In this document: in pieces, positions 31,794-40,555 of the stretch | How the letters are laid out: each line of letters begins with the position of its first letter | Position numbering within the stretch: position 1 is the stretch's first letter | DNA from: G963675935 sp963803125 | GTDB taxonomy: Bacteria; Planctomycetota; Planctomycetia; Pirellulales; Thermoguttaceae | Length of the DNA: 64,000 nt | Direction: 5' to 3' | Assembly: GCA_963803125.1 (NCBI GenBank) | Contig: CAWDLR010000002.1 | Span: forward strand, 496,001 to 560,000 | The notes under the pieces: model-generated | Told to the model about the DNA's origin: nothing | Database searches by the model: none | The model's input: the letters and a program-made list of their open reading frames with translations, nothing else | Made by a program: the position numbers and the translations under genes

Positions 31794-33206
31794 ATGAAGC
31801 TGCTTTCAGTCGAGCAACTGATCGGGCAAATCCACGATTCGCCCACGCGGATCGTGCTGTCCATCGCCGGGGGGGGTAGCCGGGCCATCGCCGACCTGCT
31901 CGAAGTGCCTGGGGCCTCGCGAACGCTCTTCGAGGCCGTCGTCCCCTATTCCCCCGCGGCCATGACCGCCTGGCTCGGAAGCCTGCCTGACGGCCTCTGT
32001 TCGGCCGCCACCGGCCGAGCGATGGCGATGGTGGCTTTTCTTCGTGCCCGGCAGTACGAGGAGGGGACAGGGGTCGGGGGCCAGGGGCCCGGGAGCAACG
32101 AACACTCGGCCGGGGGCTGGGCACTTCAGTGCCCAGTAGAAGCTGTGGTCAGCGGCCAGTGGGCGGTGGGCAGTCGGCAGTGGGCAGTCGGCAGTGGGCA
32201 GTCGGCGGCGGAGGGTGGAGAGTGGAGAGTGGAGAGTGGAGAACCCCTTCCGCATTACGCCTTCCCCCCTCCGTCCTCCCCCCCATCCCCAAATCCCCAA
32301 ATCCACCAATCTCCAAATCCCGAAATCCCCAAATCCCCAACCCCCCAAATCCCCCCTGCTTTAGCCGGCGTCTCCTGCACGGCCAGCCTTGCCAGTGATC
32401 GGCCGAAGCGCGGCCCGCACCGCATCCACATCGCCCTGCAAACCGTCTCAGCGACAGCGGCGTGGCACATACAGTTGCAGAAGGACCGCCGCAGCCGGGC
32501 GGAGGAGGAGCGGCTGGCTGGCCGGCTGCTACTGAACGTCGTGGCCGACGCCTGCGGGGTCTCTGAGCGGCTTTCCCTCGATTTGCTTGAAGGCGAGCAA
32601 CTTGAAGAGTCGCGAGTGCACGCCTCGGCGGCTTGGCAAGACTTGCTGTTGGGGCAGACCGAGACGGTTCGTGTCGGTCCAGCAGGCGAGTCGCCGCGGG
32701 CAATCATGCCGGGCGCATTCAACCCGCTGCACGACGGCCATCGCCGCATGATGCAAATCGCCGGAGAGATTCTGGGGCAACCCCCGGCCGCGGAAATCTC
32801 GATCCTGAACGTCAACAAGCCGCCCTTGGACTATATCGAGATCGAGCGCCGGCTTGGGCAATTCCCCGCCGATCGGCCGGTACTGCTAAGCCGCGCGGCC
32901 ACGTTTGAGGAGAAATCGCGGCTGTTTGCCGGGGCGACGTTCATTGTCGGAACGGATACGCTACGTCGCATCGCCGATCCGCGATATTACGGCGGCGATC
33001 CATTGGCCGCACAGCGGGCAAGCGAACGGATTGCGGCCCGCGGCTGCCGCTTCCTGGTCTTTGGCCGCACTCTCGGCGCCGGATTCGTTCGCCTGTCTGA
33101 TCTTGACCTGTCCGATCAGCTTCGCGCGATCTGCCGCGAGGTGCCGCCGGGGGTTTTTCGCGCGGACATCTCTTCGACTGCACTTCGCAATTCGGCGGAA
33201 ACGTGA
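31794..33206 (+). CDS. CinA-like domain fused to NMN/NaMN adenylyltransferase-like domain
   Basis: A 470-residue fusion. The N-terminal domain resembles CinA/PncC (NMN deamidase): SIAGGGSRAIADLLEVPGAS, VVPYSPAAM and, after an insertion, GVSCTASLASDRPKRG. The C-terminal domain is a HIGH-superfamily nucleotidyltransferase: MPGAFNPLHDGHRRMM (about 305) and the late ISSTALR element. Together the domains would cover NMN to NaMN to NaAD if both are active, an inference from family roles. Residues about 83-190 are repeat-derived (32155-32362 and flanks) and interrupt the CinA-like domain in frame. No ribosome site is obvious. Adjacent folC is convergent. Confidence 0.8.
   Translation: MKLLSVEQLIGQIHDSPTRIVLSIAGGGSRAIADLLEVPGASRTLFEAVVPYSPAAMTAWLGSLPDGLCSAATGRAMAMVAFLRARQYEEGTGVGGQGPGSNEHSAGGWALQCPVEAVVSGQWAVGSRQWAVGSGQSAAEGGEWRVESGEPLPHYAFPPPSSPPSPNPQIHQSPNPEIPKSPTPQIPPALAGVSCTASLASDRPKRGPHRIHIALQTVSATAAWHIQLQKDRRSRAEEERLAGRLLLNVVADACGVSERLSLDLLEGEQLEESRVHASAAWQDLLLGQTETVRVGPAGESPRAIMPGAFNPLHDGHRRMMQIAGEILGQPPAAEISILNVNKPPLDYIEIERRLGQFPADRPVLLSRAATFEEKSRLFAGATFIVGTDTLRRIADPRYYGGDPLAAQRASERIAARGCRFLVFGRTLGAGFVRLSDLDLSDQLRAICREVPPGVFRADISSTALRNSAET
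32155..32362. repeat. Three-part repeat array inside the CinA-NMNAT gene
   Basis: GGCAGTN heptamers (like 25582-25768), then GTGGAGA heptamers, then, after about 50 bases, CCCCAAAT octamers (like treZ and folC). It is translated as a low-complexity insertion (WAVGSRQWAVGSGQ, then PNPEIPKSP). Confidence 0.85.
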
Positions 33207-33214
33207 ATCGCCTT

Positions 33215-33883
33215 CTATAGACTCGGAGACATGCACGCGGCGATGCGGGGACGTATTTCGGACGCGAGGAAAAACGACCCGGTGATGCAGATCAGGTCAT
33301 CGGGCTTTGCGATGCGGCGAGCGGCGGCCCAGGCTTCGGCGGGCGTGGCGGCGATCTCGACTGTTGCCCTCACCCCCGTTGCCGCCCTCACCCCCGGCCC
33401 CTCTCCCAAAGGGAGAGGGGAGACTTGCCTTGCCAACTCCAAGAGTTCTTCCGGCGCGACGCTACGCGGGTTGTTCGAGTAGCGGGTGAGGATCACGTGG
33501 TCGAAACGGCCGAGCAATTGCTGCAACATGCCGCGATGGTCTTTTTCTTGGGTGGTGGCGAACATCAGCAGCCTCCGGTTGGCCGAGAAACTCTCATCGA
33601 GCACTTCGACCAGCGCAGCGATCGAGGCGACGTTGTGGGCGGCGTCCAGCACAACCGTCGGCCGCCGCGAGACGACTTCCACCCGGGCCGGCCAAGCGAT
33701 CTCGGCCAGTCCGCGGCGAATGGCCGTTTCGGGAATCGTCCAGCCGCTTCGCCGCAGCTCTTCCAGCGCCGCCAGCGCCACCGCGGCATTGGCGGCTTGA
33801 TGGCGACCCACCAGGCCGAGTTCAACGGATGTAAGATCGTGGTGACGGGTTGCGGCGGATCCCGCGACTAGGTCCGCGACCAC
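33215..33883 (-). CDS. folC: Folylpolyglutamate synthase FolC, C-terminal part (after a frame break)
   Basis: The C-terminal ligase domain of FolC: VELGLVGRHQAANAAVALAA, VVLDAAHNVASIAALVEVL with the conserved DAAHN motif, and LMFATTQEKDH. It continues the reading of the N-terminal part at 33822-34973. In this frame the coding sequence extends upstream as RFDFHDVKPRPVVADL, so the break lies near 33905 and the palindrome at about 33880 (CCGCGACCA/TGGTCGCGG) is in frame. A CTCTCCC-type palindrome (33366-33420) adds a short insert near the C-terminus. A one- or two-base change upstream joins both parts. Confidence 0.85.
   Translation of the reverse strand: MVADLVAGSAATRHHDLTSVELGLVGRHQAANAAVALAALEELRRSGWTIPETAIRRGLAEIAWPARVEVVSRRPTVVLDAAHNVASIAALVEVLDESFSANRRLLMFATTQEKDHRGMLQQLLGRFDHVILTRYSNNPRSVAPEELLELARQVSPLPLGEGPGVRAATGVRATVEIAATPAEAWAAARRIAKPDDLICITGSFFLASEIRPRIAACMSPSL
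33366..33420. repeat. CCCTCACCCCC plus CTCTCCC-GGGAGAG palindrome inside folC
   Basis: CCCTCACCCCC occurs twice, followed by the palindrome CCCTCTCCC-AAA-GGGAGAGGG. It is read in frame in the FolC C-terminal part as SPLPLGEGPGVRAATGVRAT. A similar palindrome lies near 34550-34579 in the N-terminal part. Confidence 0.75.
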
Positions 33884-34973
33884 TGGTCGCGGCTTTACAT
33901 CGTGGAAGTCGAATCGTGCCGGCGACGCCGCCTGCCTCGAGGTGTTGCGGGGGGTGATACTCGAAGCGGAAATCGACGCCCAATTCGACGAGCGGGGCGG
34001 CGTTCTGCCGGGCGATGCGGCGAATCACCTCCCGCGGCTCGTCCGCGTCGACGCCGCTTATGACCGGCACGCCCGGCTTGATGATGCCGGCCTTCTCGGC
34101 GGCGATGGCGGCCAAGGTGTCGCCCAACTGTTTGGTGTGATCGAAGCTGATGCTGGTGATGATCGTCACGCAGGGCGAGCAGACGTTGGTCGAGTCGAGC
34201 CGGCCTCCCAGTCCGACCTCCAGCACAGCCACATCGACGCCCGAGCGGCGGAAATGGTCGAACGCCATCGCGGTGACGATTTCGAAGAAGGTAGGGCCGA
34301 GGGAAGTTGGGGATTTGGGGATTTGGGGATTTGGAGATTGGGGGATTTGGAGATTTGGAGATTTGGAGATTTGGAGATTTGAGATTTGGAGATTTGGAGA
34401 TTGGCGGAGGGCGGAGGGCAGACCGGCTTCTCCCTGTCCACTCTCCACTCTCCACTCTCCACCCTTCGACGGGTGCTTACTGCCCACTGCCGACTGGCCA
34501 CTGGCCACTAGCCACTGGCCACTAGCCACTCTCCCCTGTTCCGCCCTCATCTCCGTCCCTTCTCCCAGTGGGAGAGGGGAGATGGCGGCTTGGTCCATCG
34601 CTTCGACTGCCGGGCGGACTTGCTCGACCAGGTCGGCCAGTTCGTCGGGGGAACAGGGGCGGCGGTCGACGGCGATTCGCTCCTCGACGCGGTCGAGATG
34701 GGGCGAGGTGAACAGCCCGGTGCGATAGCCGGAAGCGGAGAGCACGGTGGCGATCATGGCCGCGGTCGAGCCCTTGCCTTTGGTGCCGGCAACGTGGACA
34801 ATCGGCAGCGCTTCTTGCGGATTTCCGAGGCGTGCTAACAGTTCCCTCATGCGATCCAGTTTCATCGCCTCTTTCGAGTGCGGCATCGACTGCGCTCGTT
34901 CGTAGTCGATCCGCCCGGCGAGAAAACGCGTGGCGGCATCACGGCGGGCTGAAGAGTCAGGGCATGGAGACAT
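33822..34973 (-). CDS. folC: Folylpolyglutamate/dihydrofolate synthase FolC, N-terminal part with repeat insertion
   Basis: Adds glutamate to folates. Visible elements are RFLAGRIDYERAQ at the start, the P-loop VAGTKGKGSTAAMIA, TGLFTSPHLDRVEERI and, after an insertion, FFEIVTAMAFDHF, VGLGGRLDSTNV and ISFDHTKQLGDTL. About 85-90 residues between the DLVEQVRPAVEAM helix and FFEI come from repeats (34303-34579), read through in frame. ATG 34973 is chosen because the frame above it crosses a palindrome. Reading stops making sense near residue 355, where the family sequence moves to the frame of 33215-33883. FolC is normally essential, which argues for a sequence error rather than a pseudogene. Confidence 0.85.
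   Translation of the reverse strand: MSPCPDSSARRDAATRFLAGRIDYERAQSMPHSKEAMKLDRMRELLARLGNPQEALPIVHVAGTKGKGSTAAMIATVLSASGYRTGLFTSPHLDRVEERIAVDRRPCSPDELADLVEQVRPAVEAMDQAAISPLPLGEGTEMRAEQGRVASGQWLVASGQSAVGSKHPSKGGEWRVESGQGEAGLPSALRQSPNLQISNLQISKSPNLQIPQSPNPQIPKSPTSLGPTFFEIVTAMAFDHFRRSGVDVAVLEVGLGGRLDSTNVCSPCVTIITSISFDHTKQLGDTLAAIAAEKAGIIKPGVPVISGVDADEPREVIRRIARQNAAPLVELGVDFRFEYHPPQHLEAGGVAGTIRLPRCKAATSGRGPSRGIRRNPSPRSYIR
34303..34579. repeat. Octamer and heptamer arrays inside folC
   Basis: GGATTTGG/AGATTTGG octamers (34303-34403), then GGCGGAG, ACTCTCC and CACTGGC/CACTAGC heptamers, ending in a CTTCTCCCAGTGGGAGAGG palindrome. In reverse they match families seen in treZ, the CinA-NMNAT gene and the 36-kb gap. 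Confidence 0.85.
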
Positions 34974-35154
34974 GAAAGGAACGTTCTGGTTCTCTCCCCG
35001 CGACCGCGGTCGCGAGGCATTTGGTCTGACCGGCACTTTATCGCCGATAAACGCGCCGCTGTGCTCTCATTCTAGTGGATTGGCGGCTGCGTGTCGGCGC
35101 AGGGGGAAAGGCGGGCGGCGGCGAGATTCCCCTCATTTTTACGGTTGTTGTGGC

Positions 35155-35183
35155 TTGCAAGCTTGGCAGGCGCGTTTTATAGT
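35155..35183 (+). promoter_or_regulatory. Candidate sigma-70 promoter for the ABC exporter genes
   Basis: TTGCAA, a 17-base spacer and TATAGT precede the ATPase ATG by about 180 bases. This is the clearest signal in the 387-bp divergent gap between folC and the ATPase gene (34974-35360). The gap also holds a CCGCGACC/GGTCGCGAG palindrome near 35000 and otherwise nothing I recognise. Confidence 0.45.
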
Positions 35184-35360
35184 AGATAATTCAGGCCCTG
35201 TTGAAGGGGACGGAGGAGGTTGCCGGGGAGACGTCGTCCGTCTTGTGCGAGTCTGAGGCGGCGCCCTCCTCCGTCCCCGTTGCCCCTGAACCTTTATTGC
35301 GCCCGGTGCGTATGGCAAATACATCGCGCTATCGAGCGACACGGCCCTCCGAGGTCTTTC

Positions 35361-36251
35361 ATGCAGCCAGAAGTAATTATTGAAACCCGGAATCTGACCA
35401 AGGTCTATCGCGATTTTTGGGGGCGACAGAAGGTGCGGGCCCTCAAGGCACTCGATTTAGAGGTTCGCCGGGGAGAAATCTTCGGCCTGCTCGGGCCGAA
35501 CGGATCGGGCAAGACTACTACGATCAAGTTGATTCTCGGCCTGCTGTTCCCCACCAACGGCCAAGCCCTGGTCTTCGGCCGCGACGCCACGGAGGTGACG
35601 AAGAACGAGCGTATCGGCTACCTGCCGGAGGAATCGTACCTCTACAAGTTTCTCAACGCCGAAGAGACGCTCGATTTCTACGGCCGGCTTTTCAACATGC
35701 CGCGGGCGGTCCGCCGACAGCGGGTGGCCGACCTGATCGAGATGGTCGGGCTGCAATGGGCCAAGCGGCGGCAGTTGAAGGAATACAGCAAGGGCATGAC
35801 CCGCCGCATCGGTCTGGCCCAAGCGCTGATTAACGATCCCGAGTTAATTGTGCTCGACGAGCCGACCACCGGACTGGATCCGATCGGCACCCGCGAGATG
35901 AAAGACCTGATCATCAAGCTGCGGGAAGAGGGGAAGACGATTCTGATGTGCAGCCACCTCTTGGCCGACGTGCAGGACGTCTGTGACCGCATCGCCATCC
36001 TCTACCAGGGCGAATTGAAGGAGATGGGCCGGGTCGACAGCCTGTTGAAGGTTCGCAACGTCACCGAAATCCGCGTGGCCGGCCTCAGCGCCGTCGCTCA
36101 GGAAGAGGTGCGCCTGGCGATCGAGCGCAACAACGGCCACGTGTTGAACATGGACAATCCCACCAATACGTTGGAAGAGCTATTCTTGAAGATCATTCAC
36201 GAAAGCCAAGAGCACCCCGGCCGCCGCGTCCGCGGCGTGTCGGAGAATTAG
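35361..36251 (+). CDS. ABC-2 type exporter ATP-binding protein
   Basis: A 296-residue nucleotide-binding subunit that powers an export system. Walker A is GPNGSGKTTT (about 47), the Q-loop region lies in IGYLPEESYLY, the signature is YSKGMTRRIGLAQAL, Walker B is ELIVLDEPTTGLDP and the H-loop is in MCSHLLADVQD. The C-terminal 60 residues form the usual extension of the ABC-2 (drug, gliding or lipid exporter) class. GAGG seven bases upstream supports ATG 35361. It is separated from the permease gene by a heptamer array, with the same direction, so both probably form one complex. Substrate unknown. Confidence 0.92.
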   Translation: MQPEVIIETRNLTKVYRDFWGRQKVRALKALDLEVRRGEIFGLLGPNGSGKTTTIKLILGLLFPTNGQALVFGRDATEVTKNERIGYLPEESYLYKFLNAEETLDFYGRLFNMPRAVRRQRVADLIEMVGLQWAKRRQLKEYSKGMTRRIGLAQALINDPELIVLDEPTTGLDPIGTREMKDLIIKLREEGKTILMCSHLLADVQDVCDRIAILYQGELKEMGRVDSLLKVRNVTEIRVAGLSAVAQEEVRLAIERNNGHVLNMDNPTNTLEELFLKIIHESQEHPGRRVRGVSEN

Positions 36252-36432
36252 TGGCCAGTGGCCAGTGATCAGTGGCCAGTGGTCAGTGGCCAGCGACCAG
36301 AATGAGTGACCGGTAATGACTTCACGAGTCTCCTCTCCGTTTGCCAGCCGACGACCATGATCCACTTACCACTAGCCACTAACCACCAACCACTAGCCAC
36401 TGACCACTGGCCACTGGCCACTGACCACTAAT
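36252..36432. repeat. Heptamer array CAGTGGC with inverted arm between ABC exporter genes
   Basis: Left arm CAGTGGC/CAGTGAT units from right after the ATPase stop (36252-36302), about 60 unique bases, then right arm CCACTAG/CCACTGG/CCACTGA units to 36432, five bases before the permease start. No Shine-Dalgarno site remains in front of the permease ATG. Confidence 0.9.
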
Positions 36433-36436
36433 TCTC

Positions 36437-38237
36437 ATGGTTGTTGACCCAAAAGAACTGATTACGTTTTTGGAATGGCTGCCCACGGCCGTGGTGGAAT
36501 GGCTGGCGGTGGTGGCGTGCGTGGCGCTGGGGGTGACGGTCGTTGGCTGGCTGCTGACGGCGATCATGCGCGGGCCGGTGGCGGCGACGCGAATCACCTG
36601 GCAAGTGCTGCACAGCGCGGTGGTCGAACGTCGTCCGCCTCTCGCCGCGGCGCACCTGGGCGTTGGCCCGGCTGTCGATTCAGGAGTCGATTCGCCGCCG
36701 GGTGGTGGTGGTGTTCGGCGTTTTCATCGTGCTGCTGTTGTTCGCCGGCTGGTACCTCGACCCCGAGAGCGTCGATCCCGCCCGGCTGTATCTCAATTTC
36801 GTGCTTACCGCCACAAGCTATCTGGTGTTGCTGCTGGCGTTGTTTCTCAGTTCGCAGAGCCTTCCGGCCGACATCAAGAACCACACGATCTACACGGTGG
36901 TGACCAAGCCGGTGCGGGCGAGCGAAGTGGTGCTGGGACGAATCCTCGGATTCACCGCGGTGACCACGTTGCTGCTGGTGGTGATAGGGCTGATCAGCTA
37001 CGTGTTCGTCCAGCGCAACCTCGCCCATACCCATCAGTTGACGGCCGCCGATCTGGAGCCGATCAAAGGGGGCGTGGGCGGCACGTCCGCCGGACTGCAA
37101 GGCCGCACCAGCCGCGTTCACGGCCATCGACATACAGTGACGATCAGCCCGTCGGGCAAGGGGCGCGTGGAAATGGAGCAACGGCACTGGCACTCGCTGA
37201 CGATCCACAAGGACGGCAACGAGACGACATACGAGCTGGGGCCGGTCGAGGGTCTGCTGGTCGCCCGCGTGCCGGTCTATGGCAAACTCCGCTTTTTGGA
37301 TCGCGACGGGCAGCAGGCCGAGAGAGGCATCAACGTCGGCGACGAATGGACTTACCGCAGCTTCATCCCGGGCGGGAGCCTAGCCCGCGCGATCTGGACG
37401 TTCGACGGCGTCACCCCGGAGCGCTTCCCCAAGGGGCTGCCGATCGAGATGACCCTTGAGGTCTTCCGTACCTATAAGGGAGATATCGAGAAAGGGATAC
37501 GCGGCACGCTGAAGATCCGGAATCCGAAGACCGGCGTGGCATCGGCCGAGCTCCCCTTCGTGGCCAAAAAATACGACGTGGACGTACACCTCATCCCGCG
37601 AAAACTGCAAACCCGCGAGGGAAAGCCACTCGATCTGTTCCAAGACCTGGTCAACAACGGCAGGGTGGAGGTCTGGCTGAAATGCGCTGAGTCGGCGCAG
37701 AATTTCGGGGCTGCCCAGGGCGATATGTATCTTCGCGCCGGCGATGCCCCCTTCTGGTGGAACTTCGTCAAAGGCTACTTCTGCATCTGGCTGCAATCGC
37801 TGATGGTGATTGCGATCGGGGTGATGTTCAGCACGTTCTTGAGCGGACCGGTGGCGTTGCTGGCCACGGCCGGCGTGCTGACCGGCGGGTTCTTCCTCGA
37901 CTTCATGTATCGTCTCTCCACGCAACAGACCTACGGCGGCGGACCCTTCGAGTCGCTCCGCCGTCTGGTTACCCAGGAGAACATGACCTCGCAGTTGGAA
38001 CCCGGTTTGCAGACCACCGTGGTGCGGGTCCTCGATCAAGTGGCGGAGGTCGGCCTGTGGGTGCTGTCGAGGGTACTGCCCGACTTCAAGGGCTTCAACT
38101 TCTCCGATCGCGTCGCCAGCGGGTTCAACATCCCCGGCGACCTGGCGCTGATCTACACCTGCCGGACGTTGGCTTTCCTGCTGCCGGTGTTCGTGGTCGC
38201 GTATTTGTGTCTGAAGAACCGCGAGGTGGCAAAGTAA
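36437..38237 (+). CDS. ABC-2 type exporter permease (frame break near 36629)
   Basis: The membrane partner of the ATPase at 35361. Reading starts MVVDPKELITFLEW and holds for about 64 residues. Deleting one A from GTCGAACGTCGTC joins it to the frame of 36663-38237 as VVDVVRLSPRRTWALARL, which looks natural. The product would have about 600 residues: an N-terminal amphipathic part, membrane segments (VVVVFGVFIVLLLFAGWYL and others near the start and a group at the C-terminus) and a large extracytoplasmic region of about 270 residues with strand-rich sequence and a His-rich patch (RVHGHRHTV). Large external domains are typical of planctomycete ABC-2 permeases. Substrate unknown. Confidence 0.8.
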
Positions 38238-38242
38238 GGTGG

Positions 38243-38320
38243 GATTGTTGATTGTTGATTGCTGATTGAAAAACGCTTGCGGTTTCGCAATGCCCGGACA
38301 ACCGCTTGCGGTTTCGCAAG
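38243..38320. repeat. Short GATTGTT heptamers and paired CGCTTGCGGTTTCGCAA palindromes
   Basis: GATTGTT/GATTGCT heptamers (38243-38270) are followed by two direct copies of CGCTTGCGGTTTCGCAA. The palindrome also occurs at about 10535 (kinase gene), 21065 and 25072. It fills the 96-bp gap between the permease and the next gene. Confidence 0.75.
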
Positions 38321-38333
38321 CCCAAGGTGCTTT

Positions 38334-40013
38334 ATGAGTCGCTCCTTTACCCGCAAACTCATTTACATGGTGGCGATCGGCGTGCTGTTGATCCCGCTCT
38401 ACTGGCTGAGTCATCCGGCCACGCGCTCCGCCCGCGGAGAGCAGGGCAATCCGGGCGGCAAGCTGGCGCAGATGCGGCATCACTACGGCCTGAGCGAATC
38501 GCAACTCGGCGAGATCGACCCCAGCGGCGTCACCATCCGCCTGGCCACCGTGGGAATGCGCGGCATCGCCGCCATTATCCTCTGGGAGAAGGCCACCGAT
38601 TATAAAATGACCAAGGACTGGACGAACTTCGGCGCCACGCTCAACCAGATCACCAAGGTGCAGCCCAATTTCCTTAGCATCTGGACCAACCAGGCCTGGA
38701 ACCTCTCCTACAACATCTCCGTCGAATTCGACGACTACCACGAGCGCTACCGTTGGGTAATCAAAGGCTTCAAGTTCCTGGACGAGGGGATCAAGCACAA
38801 CAAGAAGCAGCCGCGGCTGCTCTGGGAGATGGGCCGCATGGTCTCGCAGAAGATCGGCAAGGCGGACGAAGTCAAGCAGTACCGCCGCCTCTTGGCCGAC
38901 GACACCGATTACCGCGATTCGTTGCCGCCGGAAATCCGCGACGGCTGCTTCGATTACCGCGGCCGCCCCGACAACTGGCTGATCGGCAAGGGCTGGTACG
39001 GCGAAGCGGTCGAGATGATCGATGAGTTGAAGACGCCATCGATGGGCCAAAGCCCGCTGATCTATCGTTCCAGCGCTCCGATGTGCCAGATGAACTACGC
39101 CGAGGCGATGGAGAAGGACGGCATCTTCGGCGAAATGGCGAAGAAAGCCTGGGCCGACGCCTCGGACGAGTGGCACCACTACGGCACCGAGAATATCCCC
39201 AGTTCGTTCCGCTGGGAGGGCTCCGACGAGCCGATTATCCTGCATCTGAACGATGAGGAGGCCGAAGGCGAGAGCGCCAAGCAGAAGGTTGCCGAACTGG
39301 AGAAGATGCAGCCCGGCCTGCGCGAGAAGATCGCGGCGGAGAAGAAAGCCGCCCTGCCCGCCGCTCAGCGCCTGGCCCTCGATACCCCCGCGGCGCAGCG
39401 GACGGCGAAGCAGAACGAGCTGGCCGCGCAGGCGGAGGAGGCGATCAAGGTCGGACACGACGAGGTCGCCCGCCGAATGCCGGGCGGCCCCGAGCGCCGC
39501 GACGCCGCCAAGAAGCTCGCCAAGGAGGCGTGGGAGCACGAACAGCTCGCCACCTACACCAACCGTTACCGCAGCACCGTGAACTTCAACTATTGGAAGC
39601 AACACGCCAAAACGGAACAGGGCAAAGACCTCCGCACCGCCCGCGAGTTGATCTACAAGGGAGATCGCGCCTACGCCGACGGCGATCAGGTTGACGCAAT
39701 GAGTTATTACCGCGCGGGGCTCCAGGCTTGGCGAAAAGTGCTCGACACGCACCGCGAGTACCTTACCGATCAGACCACCAATGAGGACCTGATCGACATG
39801 ATCCGCCGCTACCGCCACGTTCTCGCCCAGGACAACAAGAGCCTGCCCGAACCGTTCATCCTCCAAGACGTGATTGACGTGCATCAGAAGGAGTTCGGCG
39901 GTACCTGGTCGGCAGACGAAGAGAAGCCGAAAAAGGACAAAACGCCGCCGGCGAAGAAGCCGGAGACCAAGAAGAGCGACAGCAAGAAGCGCAACGAAAA
40001 CAGCGCGAAGTAA
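38334..40013 (+). CDS. Hypothetical membrane-anchored protein, planctomycete type
   Basis: A 559-residue protein with one N-terminal membrane segment (LIYMVAIGVLLIPLYWLS, about 8-25). The external part begins with a conserved-looking LSESQLGEIDPSGVTIRLAT and contains helical, TPR-like sequence (WTNQAWNLSYNISVEFDDYH, FKFLDEGIKHNKKQPRLLWE), an alanine/lysine-rich coiled region (about 300-400) and a Lys-rich tail (KKPETKKSDSKK). AAGG six bases before ATG 38334 supports the start. It follows the ABC exporter genes in the same direction and may belong with them. I recognise no catalytic motif. A 906-residue antisense frame across it is a shadow. Confidence 0.75.
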   Translation: MSRSFTRKLIYMVAIGVLLIPLYWLSHPATRSARGEQGNPGGKLAQMRHHYGLSESQLGEIDPSGVTIRLATVGMRGIAAIILWEKATDYKMTKDWTNFGATLNQITKVQPNFLSIWTNQAWNLSYNISVEFDDYHERYRWVIKGFKFLDEGIKHNKKQPRLLWEMGRMVSQKIGKADEVKQYRRLLADDTDYRDSLPPEIRDGCFDYRGRPDNWLIGKGWYGEAVEMIDELKTPSMGQSPLIYRSSAPMCQMNYAEAMEKDGIFGEMAKKAWADASDEWHHYGTENIPSSFRWEGSDEPIILHLNDEEAEGESAKQKVAELEKMQPGLREKIAAEKKAALPAAQRLALDTPAAQRTAKQNELAAQAEEAIKVGHDEVARRMPGGPERRDAAKKLAKEAWEHEQLATYTNRYRSTVNFNYWKQHAKTEQGKDLRTARELIYKGDRAYADGDQVDAMSYYRAGLQAWRKVLDTHREYLTDQTTNEDLIDMIRRYRHVLAQDNKSLPEPFILQDVIDVHQKEFGGTWSADEEKPKKDKTPPAKKPETKKSDSKKRNENSAK

Positions 40014-40063
40014 AGCCGAGTGGCGCCCTCGTTCATCGAATCTAAGTAGACCGGCATAGGAAA

Positions 40064-40116
40064 GTAGGCGGCACACGCCGTGTGCCGCCGCCGCGCACAC
40101 GGCGTGTGCGGGCTAC
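40064..40116. repeat. REPIN-like pair with GTAG ends
   Basis: GTAG followed by the hairpin GGCACACGCCGTGTGCC, then an inverted hairpin GCACACGGCGTGTGC ending in CTAC. A 5' GTAG followed by a palindrome is the hallmark of REP sequences mobilised by RAYT transposases. It lies in the gap before rnpA. Confidence 0.8.
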
Positions 40117-40158
40117 GGTGAGCACAAGTCCCTATTCGTTCCTACCTGGCAGGGCAGC

Positions 40159-40512
40159 GTGACCGATCAGCGATTCCTCCCGCACTACCGCATCCGGCGG
40201 GCCGCCGATTTTCAACGGGCGTTTCGTCAGCGAACAAGCGCCGCCGACGCGCGGATCCTCATTTTCGCCCACCGCAACGACCTGGCATATCCGCGCTTGG
40301 GATTGTCCGTCTCTCGCAAGCTGGGCGGGGCGGTGGTTCGCAACCGCTGGAAACGCCTGCTTCGCGACGCCTTCCGGCTGACTCGCCCGCGACTGCCGGC
40401 CGGAATCGACCTGGTCGTCATCCCTCGCGCCGGCGTCGAGCCGACGCTGCCGGCGCTAATGGAATCGTTGCCGCGGCTGGCCGAACGGCTGGAAAACAAG
40501 GTGCTACGATAG
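40159..40512 (+). CDS. rnpA: Ribonuclease P protein component
   Basis: The basic protein subunit that helps the RNase P RNA mature tRNA 5' ends. At 117 residues it has the family pattern: YRIRRAADFQRAFRQ at the start, the central RLGLSVSRKLGGAVVRNRWKRLLRDAFR (the RNR-type motif) and LVVIPRAG. It starts at GTG 40159. Unlike the usual order, no rpmH (ribosomal protein L34) gene is present in the 145 bp upstream, which hold a REPIN instead. yidD follows in the same direction at short distance, the conserved partner arrangement. Confidence 0.92.
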   Translation: MTDQRFLPHYRIRRAADFQRAFRQRTSAADARILIFAHRNDLAYPRLGLSVSRKLGGAVVRNRWKRLLRDAFRLTRPRLPAGIDLVVIPRAGVEPTLPALMESLPRLAERLENKVLR

Positions 40513-40555
40513 ATTCATGGGTCGTCGTTGCAGCGCTGTCGAAGAGTATCCGCGA

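Noticed and set aside
37380..40100. A 906-residue open frame on the minus strand
   Set aside because: It lies antisense to the ABC permease and the next gene, both with clear protein features. Its sequence has the bias of a shadow frame in high-GC DNA and no known motif.
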